Shown here: one piece after another, positions 14,167 to 20,850 of the stretch
Position numbering within the stretch: the first letter of the stretch is position 1
Layout of the letters: each line of letters begins with the position of its first letter
Notes under the pieces: generated by a model
The model's input: the letters and a program-made list of their open reading frames with translations, nothing else
What the model was told of the DNA's origin: nothing
Databases searched by the model: none
Program-made: the position numbers and the translations under genes
From: DATEJJ01 sp039649115
GTDB lineage: Bacteria > Actinomycetota > Actinomycetes > Mycobacteriales > Micromonosporaceae
Length of the DNA: 27,163 bases
NCBI GenBank assembly: GCA_039649115.1
Contig: JBBWZQ010000067.1
Coordinates: forward strand, 1 to 27,163
Reading direction: 5' to 3'

Positions 14167-15180
14167 TCAGGTGAGCGGCACCCGGGCCACGCCGGATCCG
14201 CTGAGACTGCCCAGCCACAAGGTGGTGCCGTGCTGGCGCACGCCGGTCAGCATCGGGTACCGCCCCGCCGGGCCGTGCAGGGTGCGCAGCACCGTGCCGT
14301 CGCCGTCGACGAGGGCCACCAGCGAGTAGGCCATCGGTCCGGGCTGCATCCACTCGGGCAGCAGCACGGCCAGCCGGCGCATGCCGGGATGCGGCAGCAG
14401 CCGCTCGGCGCTGGCCACCCGGGGGCTGGGCAGCGCGATCCAGTAGGTGCCGTCGCCGACCGACGACATGTTGTCGGGGTACGCGGGCAGGTCGGCGAGC
14501 AGCGTCGGACCACCACCCGACAGGGGTACCCGCAGCAGCCGGTGGGCGCTGGTCTCCACCACCAGCACGGCCGACTCGTCCGGGGTCAGCGCCACCCCGT
14601 TGGGGAAGTACAGGCCGGTCGCGACCACGTCGACGGTGCCGGCGGGGCGGTAGGCGAGCAGCCGCCCGTTGGGCCGGTACTCCAGCAGGTCGCGCCGCCA
14701 CGCCCAGAGCGGGTAGCGGGACGAACTGTCGGTGAAGAACACGGTGCCGTCGCGCGCCACGGCCGCGTTGTTGCACACCCCGATGGGGGTACCGGCGGCC
14801 TCGGTGGCGAGCTGTGTGACGGTGCCGTCGCCGGTCACCCGCAGCAGGCCCCGGTACGCGTCGCAGACGATCAGGCTGCCGTCGCGCGGGTCCACCTCGA
14901 TGCCCAGCGGGCGGCCACCGGTCTCCACCAACTCCTCCGGTACGGTGTCCGGCCCCGCGTCCGCCGGCCACCGCCAGAGCCGGCCGTCGTCTCCCCCGCT
15001 CACCAGGCGGCCGGCCGGGTCGACCACCACGTCCTCGGGTCCCGCGCCGGCCGGCAGCGGCCACAGCTGCGCGTCGTCCAGCCGGGTGTCCCGGGCCGCC
15101 CACTGTCCCGCCAGCGGCGGCGGCACCGTCGCCGGCGCCCTGGCCGGGGAGATCAGCCGGCGGGCCGGCGGGCGGCGCAC
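14167..15180 (-). CDS. SMP-30/strictosidine-synthase-like beta-propeller protein
   Basis: 337 residues. Repeated blades are visible: PEDVVVDPAGRLVSGGDDGRLWRW, GRPLGIEVDPRDGSLIVCDA, GVCNNAAVARDGTVFFTDSS, FPNGVALTPDESAVLVVETS, then YPDNMSSVGDGTYWIALPSPR. The N-G-V-A-x-x-P-D-E-S and PDN...DGTYW pairs are typical of the strictosidine-synthase / APMAP branch, whose bacterial members are mostly hydrolase- or lactonase-like. No signal peptide is visible. GTG15180 is chosen because it lies four bases after the FKBP stop in an operon. The frame remains open further upstream inside the FKBP gene, but that part is out-of-frame shadow. A sugar-lactone substrate would suit the neighbourhood, but is unproven. 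Confidence 0.8.
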   Translation of the reverse strand: MRRPPARRLISPARAPATVPPPLAGQWAARDTRLDDAQLWPLPAGAGPEDVVVDPAGRLVSGGDDGRLWRWPADAGPDTVPEELVETGGRPLGIEVDPRDGSLIVCDAYRGLLRVTGDGTVTQLATEAAGTPIGVCNNAAVARDGTVFFTDSSSRYPLWAWRRDLLEYRPNGRLLAYRPAGTVDVVATGLYFPNGVALTPDESAVLVVETSAHRLLRVPLSGGGPTLLADLPAYPDNMSSVGDGTYWIALPSPRVASAERLLPHPGMRRLAVLLPEWMQPGPMAYSLVALVDGDGTVLRTLHGPAGRYPMLTGVRQHGTTLWLGSLSGSGVARVPLT

Positions 15181-15184
15181 GGCC

Positions 15185-15826
15185 TCACTGCGCCGAGAGG
15201 ACGTCGACGACGAAACGCAGCGGGCCGGCGACGTCGGCGGACGGCGGGTTGCTGGCGTAGGCGAGGGCGGTGGGGATGTCGAGTTGCACCCGGCTGCCCA
15301 CCTTGACGCCGAGCAGGCCCTGGTTCCAGCCCTGGATGACACTGCCGGGGATCTGGAAGCTGAACGGCTGGTTGCGCGACCAGGACGAGTCGAACTCCTT
15401 GCCCGTGGTCATCGATACGCCGACGTAGTTGACGTTGATGGTCTGGCCCGACTTGACGGCCGGCCCCTTGCCCTCGACGAGGGTCTTGACCACCAGCTTC
15501 GTCGGCTTGGTGCCGGCGCCGTTGACGGCGGGCTTCTTCGCCAGCGCCGGTTCCAGGCTGACCGCGGGTGCGACCGAGGCGACCGCGGCGGAGGGGACCA
15601 CCGCGGGGCCGGCCACCGTCGGCTTCTTCTTCTTGGCGCCGCCGCCCAGCGCGATCACCAGCACGACGCTGAGGCCGATGACCAGCACGGCCGCGAGCGC
15701 GCCGAGGATCACGTTGCGGCGCTGCCGGGCCCTGGTCCGCGCCGCCGCGGCCTGGGCCAGCGCGGCGCGCTTGGCGGCGCGGCGGGCGTTCGTGTTGTTC
15801 CCGCGAACAGGTGCCCGGTTGCTCAC
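15185..15826 (-). CDS. Membrane-anchored FKBP-type peptidyl-prolyl cis-trans isomerase
   Basis: 213 residues. A basic, Ala/Arg-rich N-terminus (1-38) leads to one membrane helix (about 39-61), then a Lys cluster, an Ala/Pro/Val linker and an FKBP domain (about 118-213). The domain retains the usual active-site positions: NYVGV, KEFDSSW, FSFQIPGSVIQGWNQGL, ALAYA and LRFVVDVL. It is therefore probably an active proline isomerase outside the membrane, helping folding of exported proteins. GTG15826 has GAGGAGA about eight bases upstream. It is the first gene of a two-gene operon with the beta-propeller protein. Confidence 0.92.
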   Translation of the reverse strand: MSNRAPVRGNNTNARRAAKRAALAQAAAARTRARQRRNVILGALAAVLVIGLSVVLVIALGGGAKKKKPTVAGPAVVPSAAVASVAPAVSLEPALAKKPAVNGAGTKPTKLVVKTLVEGKGPAVKSGQTINVNYVGVSMTTGKEFDSSWSRNQPFSFQIPGSVIQGWNQGLLGVKVGSRVQLDIPTALAYASNPPSADVAGPLRFVVDVLSAQ

Positions 15827-15959
15827 TGGATGGTCTCCTCGGTCCAGATTCCGTCGCGGGTACTTTACACGCGGTCAGCTCGGCGGAACGACCCGGACGC
15901 CGGAGCACGACCCGCCCGCGCACTGCCCGGTCGGCGCCGCCGGGCGGCCCCGCCCACGG

Positions 15960-16910
15960 TCAGCCATCGCCGGTGTCCAGGGTGGCCAGACTCAGGGCCA
16001 CCTCCGCCTCGCCGATCACCTCCAGGGACAGCAGCTCCCGGCGCAGCGCGGCGGCCCGCGCGACCAGATCGTGCGCGCTGCCCGCGACGGCCGTGGCGGT
16101 CGGCGCGATCCGCGCGGTGACCAGCAGCCGGCGCGGCCCGATGAAGACCGCGGTGAGCGCGACCACCGCCGCCACCCAGGGCTCCCCGGCGATCCGCTCG
16201 CGCAGCCGGTCCAGCACGTCCGGTGGCGCGGACTCGTCGATGAGCAGGCCCTTGGAGCGCCGGGCGATGAGGTACGCGATGACCACCAGGAGCAGCCCGA
16301 TGGCGATGCTCGCGCCCGCGTCCCAGGCCGCCCAGCCGGTCAGCTGGTGCAGGACCAGTGCCAGCAGCGCCATGCCGAGCCCGACCAGTGCGGCCGAGTC
16401 CTCCAGGAACACGGTCGGCGCGGTCGGGTCCGAGGCCCGTTGCAGGTGCTCGGCCAGCGACCGGCCCCGGGCCCGCGCCTCCTCGCGCAGTTGCGCCCGG
16501 GCGGTGCGCCAGGACACGCCCTCCAGCACCATCGAGACGAGCAGGACGCCGACGCCGATCCAGAACGAACCGACCGGATGCGGATGGCGCAGCGCCTGCA
16601 CGCCCTCGTTGACGGACAGCACCCCACCGACGACGAAGATGCCCAGTGCCGCCAGGAATGTCCAGAACCACCGCTCCTGGCCGTACCCGAGCGGGTGCCG
16701 CGCGTCGGCCACCCGGACCGAGCGGCGCAGCCCGACGAACAGCAGCACCTCGTTGCCCGAGTCGGCCAGCGAGTGCGCGGTCTCCGCCCAGAGCGCCGGC
16801 GAGCCGGTCAGCAGCGCGGCGAAGCCCTTGGCGAGGGTGATCGCGAGGTTGATCGCGATCGCGACGACCGCGGTACGTAGGCTGGCCTCGGCCGGGCGCT
16901 GCTCTGGCAT
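15960..16910 (-). CDS. Cation diffusion facilitator (CDF) metal transporter, ZnT9-like branch
   Basis: 316 residues with about six membrane segments. Segment two contains AETAHSLADSGNEVLLFVGL, whose His and Asp are the metal-site positions of the family. It is followed by DARHPLGYGQERWFWTFLAALGIFVVGGVLS, characteristic of the branch that includes SLC30A9-like proteins. FLEDSAALVGLGMALLAL gives the second metal-site Asp. The C-terminal cytoplasmic domain (about 230-316) is a ferredoxin-like CDF domain with EAEVALSLATLD. It would export Zn2+ or another divalent metal, or mediate proton exchange. ATG16910 has no clear ribosome site and lies 34 bases from the divergent amidohydrolase start. Confidence 0.9.
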   Translation of the reverse strand: MPEQRPAEASLRTAVVAIAINLAITLAKGFAALLTGSPALWAETAHSLADSGNEVLLFVGLRRSVRVADARHPLGYGQERWFWTFLAALGIFVVGGVLSVNEGVQALRHPHPVGSFWIGVGVLLVSMVLEGVSWRTARAQLREEARARGRSLAEHLQRASDPTAPTVFLEDSAALVGLGMALLALVLHQLTGWAAWDAGASIAIGLLLVVIAYLIARRSKGLLIDESAPPDVLDRLRERIAGEPWVAAVVALTAVFIGPRRLLVTARIAPTATAVAGSAHDLVARAAALRRELLSLEVIGEAEVALSLATLDTGDG

Positions 16911-16944
16911 GCGGGAAGTCTCGCATCTTTCTCGGGAGGGTTCC

Positions 16945-18579
16945 GTGACCGCTGACCTGGTGTTCACCGGCGGGCCGGCGCACCTGGTGGACGCCGCCGG
17001 CACCCGCACCCACGGCGTGGCGGTACGGGCCGGGCGGGTGGTGGCCCTCGGCCGGGCGGCCCAGGACCTGGCCGGCCCGGGTACCGAGGTCGTCGACCTG
17101 CGCGGCCGGCTGCTCGTACCCGGGTTCCAGGACGCGCACGCGCACCCCGTCTTCGGCGGGCTGGAACTGGGCCAGTGCGACCTGACCGGATCCCGCGACG
17201 CGGCGGACTACCTCGGCACGGTGAAGGCGTACGCGCACGCGCACCCCGACGTCGACTGGATCGTCGGTGCCGGCTGGGCGATGGAGGCGTTCCCGGGCGG
17301 TACGCCGACCCGGCAGGCGCTGGACGCCGTGGTGCCGGACCGGCCGGTACTGCTGCGCAACCGCGACCACCACGGCGGGTGGGTCAACTCCGCCGCGCTG
17401 CGCCGTGCCGGGATCACCGCGCAGACCGCCGACCCGCCGGACGGTCGCATCGAGCGCGACGCGGCCGGGCAGCCGAGCGGCACTCTGCACGAGGGCGCGG
17501 TGCTGCTGGTCTCCGCGCTGGTGCCGCCGCCCCGGCCCGACGAGCTGCGCGCCGGCCTGCGGCGCGCCCAGCGGCTGCTGCACTCGTACGGCATCACCGC
17601 CTGGCAGGACGCCTGGGTCGGTCCGGACCTGCCCAACCCGGACGTGTTCGGGGTGTACCTCGCGGCGGCGGCCGCCGGTGAGCTGACCGCCCGGGTGCGG
17701 GGCGCGCTGTGGTGGCACCGGGACCGGGGCGGCGAACAGATCGCGCAACTGGTGGCCCGGCGGGACGAGGCGACCGTGGGGCGGTTCCGCGCCGGTACTG
17801 TCAAGATCATGCAGGACGGCGTGGCGGAGAACTTCACCGCCGGCATGCTGGCACCCTACCTGGACGCCTGTGGGCACCCCACGGCCAACGCGGGACTGTC
17901 GTTCGTGGACCCGCAGTTGCTGCGCGGGTACGTGACCGAACTGGACGCGCTCGGCTTCCAGGTGCACTTCCACGCCCTCGGCGACCGGGCGGTACGGGAG
18001 GCGCTGGACGCGGTGGCCGCCGCCCGCGCCGCCAACGGGTGGACCGACAACCGGCACCACCTCGCCCACCTGCAGGTGGTCCACCCGCAGGACGTGCCCC
18101 GGTTCCGGGCCCTGGGCGCGGGCGCGAACATGCAGCCGCTGTGGGCCGCGCACGAACCGCAGATGGACGAGCTGACCATCCCGTTCCTCGGCCCGGAGCG
18201 CTCGGCGTGGCAGTACCCGTTCGCCGCGCTGCGCCGCGCCGGCGCCACCCTGGTCGGCGGCAGCGACTGGCCGGTGACCAGCGTCAACCCGATCGAGGGC
18301 ATGCACGTCGCGGTCAACCGGGTGCTGCCCGGCTCGACCGAGCCGCCGTTCCTGCCCGGGCAGCGGCTGGACCTGGCCGCGGCACTGGCCGCCTACACCG
18401 CCGGATCCGCCTGGGCGAACCACCTCGACGACACCGGGACCATCCGGGTCGGCGCGCTGGCCGACCTGGCGGTGCTGGACCACGACCCGTTCGCCGAGCC
18501 GGCCGAGGCGATCAGCGAGACCCGGGTGCTGCGTACCTACGTCGAGGGTGCGGTCGTGTACGACGCCGGTACTTTGTAG
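16945..18579 (+). CDS. Amidohydrolase family 3 (YtcJ-like) metal-dependent hydrolase
   Basis: 544 residues. The N-terminal strand domain leads into VPGFQDAHAHP, with metal ligands His65 and His67. GTVKIMQDG near 287 supplies the bridging lysine region, HFHALGDRAV near 342 and HLAHLQ near 371 give further histidines, and GGSDWPV near 440 gives the catalytic aspartate. The C-terminal LAAYTAGSAWANHLDDTGTIRVGALADLAVLD is the standard closing motif. Length is typical of the YtcJ group, cytosolic enzymes of largely unassigned substrate. GTG16945 follows GGGAGGG at good spacing. It is two bases ahead of the DUF6328-like gene. Confidence 0.92.
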   Translation: MTADLVFTGGPAHLVDAAGTRTHGVAVRAGRVVALGRAAQDLAGPGTEVVDLRGRLLVPGFQDAHAHPVFGGLELGQCDLTGSRDAADYLGTVKAYAHAHPDVDWIVGAGWAMEAFPGGTPTRQALDAVVPDRPVLLRNRDHHGGWVNSAALRRAGITAQTADPPDGRIERDAAGQPSGTLHEGAVLLVSALVPPPRPDELRAGLRRAQRLLHSYGITAWQDAWVGPDLPNPDVFGVYLAAAAAGELTARVRGALWWHRDRGGEQIAQLVARRDEATVGRFRAGTVKIMQDGVAENFTAGMLAPYLDACGHPTANAGLSFVDPQLLRGYVTELDALGFQVHFHALGDRAVREALDAVAAARAANGWTDNRHHLAHLQVVHPQDVPRFRALGAGANMQPLWAAHEPQMDELTIPFLGPERSAWQYPFAALRRAGATLVGGSDWPVTSVNPIEGMHVAVNRVLPGSTEPPFLPGQRLDLAAALAAYTAGSAWANHLDDTGTIRVGALADLAVLDHDPFAEPAEAISETRVLRTYVEGAVVYDAGTL

Positions 18580-18581
18580 GG

Positions 18582-19043
18582 GTGGACGGGCGCGACGAGA
18601 CCGAGCTGGAGCGCTGGGACCGCAACTTCAACGAACTGCTGCAGGAGTTGCGGGTCGCGCAGACCGGCGTGCAGATCCTGTTCGCCTTCCTGCTGACCGT
18701 GGCCTTCAGCAACCGCTTCGCGGGCGTGTCGGGGCTGGAGAAGTGGGTGTTCGTGGTCACCCTGCTGTGCGCCGCGACCGCCACCGCCCTGCTGATCGCG
18801 CCGGTCAGCTACCACCGGCTCGTGTTCCGCCAGGGCCGCAAGCCGGAACTGGTGCACGTGGCCACCACCCTGGCAAAGGTGGGCCTGCTGTTCCTCGGTG
18901 CCGCGATCGTCGGCACCGTCTTCCTCGCCCTCGACGAGGTGGCCGGCGGCATCGTCGCGGTCACCGGCACCGTCGCGGTCGCGCTGCTGTACCTCTCGCT
19001 CTGGTACCTGCTGCCGGTCGTCAACGGGGCCCGGCGGGCTTAG
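18582..19043 (+). CDS. DUF6328-like integral membrane protein
   Basis: 153 residues. A charged N-terminus, DETELERWDRNFNELLQELR, is followed by VAQTGVQILFAFLLTVAFSNRF and three more hydrophobic segments (about 53-73, 91-115 and 122-143). The E-R-x-D-R-N-F-N-E-L-L-Q-E-L-R-V opening followed by T-G-V-Q-I-L-F-A-F-L-L is the pattern I associate with the actinobacterial DUF6328 proteins. Function is unknown. GTG18582 is two bases after the amidohydrolase stop. Its last 23 bases overlap the end of the convergent YihY gene. Confidence 0.85.
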   Translation: MDGRDETELERWDRNFNELLQELRVAQTGVQILFAFLLTVAFSNRFAGVSGLEKWVFVVTLLCAATATALLIAPVSYHRLVFRQGRKPELVHVATTLAKVGLLFLGAAIVGTVFLALDEVAGGIVAVTGTVAVALLYLSLWYLLPVVNGARRA

Positions 19044-19992
19044 CGTCCGGGAACGTCACGTCGATGTCCTGCTGGTCGGCGGGCAGCCGGCGGGCACTGC
19101 GCGCGTACGCCGTCAACGCCTCCCGGTCCGCCTGCGTCAGCGGCGGCGGCGACGCGCTGCGCGGCCACAGCCGGCGCTCCCGCACCACGTCGACCTCGAT
19201 CGCGAGCACGGTCAGCTGCGCCTGGATCTGCAGCCAGCCGACCAGACCCAGGACCACCCCGAACGCGCCGTACAGGGACTGCGCGTGGCGCACCTGGTGG
19301 GTCACCAGCAGGCCGCCGGCGGCCAGCAGGACCTGCCACAGCAACGCGGAGACCACCGCGCCGAGGATCAGGCACCTCGTCCGCACCACCGGGGCCGTGG
19401 CCAGCCGGAAGGCCAGGACGAACACGCCGATGTTGACGGCCGTGGAGATCGCGAACACCGCGACCCGCACGGGTACCGCGAGCGTGCCGGCAGCGCCCAC
19501 GCCGGAGAGGATCCCGGTGAGCACGACGGCCAGCCCCAGCAACAGCAGCATGGCGAGGCTGCGGGCCAGGCCGGGCAGGAAGCCGGGGCGCTGCGCGTAC
19601 GGCACGTCCCACACCTCGTTGAAGGCGTGCTGTGCCGCGTTGGCCACGCCGCGGGCGCCCCAGATGCTGATCGCGATGCTCACCGCCAGCACCCACCAGT
19701 CGCCGTGGATGCCGGCCAGGCGCAGCTGGTCGCCGATGACCGGGAACTCACCCAGGGCCGAGGTCAGCAGCCGGTGCTGCAGTCCGGGGTGGGACGGCAG
19801 CACCAGGCCGAGCACGGTGACGAAGATCAGCAGGAGCGGAAAGACCGACACGAATGCGTAGTACGCGATCAGCGCGGCCAGGTTGCCGGCCTGGTCGTCG
19901 CCGTACTTGCGGAGGACCGCGAACGCGAAGCCGGCCCCGGGCAGGCGCTGCTGTGCCCGGTCGAGACGGCGGAACGTCCGGTCAAGGTTCAT
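19021..19992 (-). CDS. YihY/BrkB (virulence factor BrkB) family membrane protein
   Basis: 323 residues with about six membrane segments. The N-terminal region has DRAQQRLPGAGF and then the family core GNLAALIAYYAFVSVFPLLLIFVTVLG. Later segments include LAVSIAISIWGARGVANAAQHAFNEVWDVP and YGAFGVVLGLVGWLQIQAQLTVLAIEVD, which end the BrkB domain. The C-terminus is a polar tail. Despite the old name, members are widespread inner-membrane proteins of uncertain transport role and are not RNase BN. ATG19992 is the clear start. The coding end overlaps the convergent gene by 23 bases. Confidence 0.93.
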   Translation of the reverse strand: MNLDRTFRRLDRAQQRLPGAGFAFAVLRKYGDDQAGNLAALIAYYAFVSVFPLLLIFVTVLGLVLPSHPGLQHRLLTSALGEFPVIGDQLRLAGIHGDWWVLAVSIAISIWGARGVANAAQHAFNEVWDVPYAQRPGFLPGLARSLAMLLLLGLAVVLTGILSGVGAAGTLAVPVRVAVFAISTAVNIGVFVLAFRLATAPVVRTRCLILGAVVSALLWQVLLAAGGLLVTHQVRHAQSLYGAFGVVLGLVGWLQIQAQLTVLAIEVDVVRERRLWPRSASPPPLTQADREALTAYARSARRLPADQQDIDVTFPDAKPAGPR

Positions 19993-20023
19993 CGCCCTGT
20001 GTGAACTACCCCACTCTTGCGGG

Positions 20024-20054
20024 TGACAAACCGGCGCGGCGTACCGGTTATCAT
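20024..20054 (+). promoter_or_regulatory. Tentative promoter for the small membrane protein
   Basis: TGACAA (20024-20029) and TATCAT (20049-20054) resemble -35 and -10 elements, but the 19-base spacing is longer than ideal. The -10 element lies 24 bases before ATG20079. Confidence 0.25.
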
Positions 20055-20078
20055 GCGCGGCGCAGGGTACCCGGAATC

Positions 20079-20483
20079 ATGACTGTGTGGCAGGTGCAGC
20101 CGTGGGCGAAGCGTTTTCTCCGGGCAAGGCCGGCGGTCCGGCCGCTGGCTGAGCGACCCGCGATCCGGGTGGGGCCGGCGCCGGGGACGGCGCTGCCGCG
20201 GCGCGGGATGAACATCGGGCTGGCGCTGGGGTGGCTGCTGGGCGGGTACGCCCTGATCACCGCGCTGGTGGCCTGGATGTTGTCGACCGGCCACGCGCAG
20301 GACGGCCCGATCCGGGCGCTGGCGCCGATCAGCCTGCTGGTCTCGATCTTCGTGGCGCTCGGTGCGCTGGCCGTGACGGTGTTCGGCGGGCGCCGGTACC
20401 TGGTGTTGGCGATCGGCACGCTCGGCCTGTCCGTGGGGATCGCGGTGGCGGCGGCCGGCGCGATGGTGACCTCGACCTTCTGA
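20079..20483 (+). CDS. Small membrane protein with three predicted helices, unknown function
   Basis: 134 residues from ATG20079. A basic N-terminal region (about 1-43, Trp/Arg/Pro-rich) precedes three hydrophobic segments: GLALGWLLGGYALITALVAW, LAPISLLVSIFVALGALAVTVF, and VLAIGTLGLSVGIAVAAAGAMV. It ends in TSTF. I recognise no family. The start is uncertain: ATG20208 (MNIGLALGW) would give a 91-residue form containing all three helices. It is divergent from YihY and convergent with nirD, with a hairpin at 20494-20509 between them. Confidence 0.6.
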   Translation: MTVWQVQPWAKRFLRARPAVRPLAERPAIRVGPAPGTALPRRGMNIGLALGWLLGGYALITALVAWMLSTGHAQDGPIRALAPISLLVSIFVALGALAVTVFGGRRYLVLAIGTLGLSVGIAVAAAGAMVTSTF

Positions 20484-20493
20484 AAGCTGCGCG

Positions 20494-20509
20494 GCGGGTC
20501 GAGACCCGC
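20494..20509. terminator. Hairpin between the small membrane gene and nirD
   Basis: GCGGGTC (20494-20500) and GACCCGC (20503-20509) are perfect inverted repeats, effectively a 6-bp stem with a CGAG loop. It lies between two convergent stops 40 bases apart, so it may serve both transcripts. No T-run is present. Confidence 0.5.
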
Positions 20510-20523
20510 GGCGAACTCCCGAG

Positions 20524-20850
20524 TCAGGCCAGAGCCACCTCGACGACACCGGCGCGGCAGCGCACCGGGTACGTGCGCACCGGCGCGCCCGGCCCGTCCA
20601 GGCGCTCGCCGGTGCGCAGGTCGTACACCTGCTTGTGCAACGGGGAGGCGACGGTGGGTGCCGGGCCGCGGCTGCCGACGATGCCGCGCGAGAGCACGTG
20701 GGCACCGGCGACCGGATCGAGGTTGTCGATCGCGTACAGCTCGCCGTCGAAGGTCCGGAAGACCGCGACCTGTACCCCGCCCACCAACGCCGCCACACCG
20801 CGCTCCGGTTCCAGCCGCCGGTACGGGCACACGCTCACCCAACCGCTCAT
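20524..20850 (-). CDS. nirD: Assimilatory nitrite reductase small subunit NirD
   Basis: 108 residues with the Rieske-like fold: WVSVCPYRRLEPERGVAALV, VAVFRTFDGELYAIDNLDPV, SRGIVGSRG, ASPLHKQVYDLRTGE, and a closing YPVRCRAGVVEV. As usual for NirD, the Cys-His pairs that bind a Rieske cluster are absent (NLDP and SPLHK in their place), so it is probably a structural partner of NirB. ATG20850 overlaps the nirB stop by four bases. It is the last gene of the nas/nir operon. Confidence 0.95.
   Translation of the reverse strand: MSGWVSVCPYRRLEPERGVAALVGGVQVAVFRTFDGELYAIDNLDPVAGAHVLSRGIVGSRGPAPTVASPLHKQVYDLRTGERLDGPGAPVRTYPVRCRAGVVEVALA

Noticed and set aside
15865..18483. 872-codon minus-strand open frame opposite the amidohydrolase and out of frame with the CDF transporter
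   Set aside because: Shadow of high-GC coding sequence; the plus-strand amidohydrolase and the in-frame CDF gene carry all the conserved motifs.
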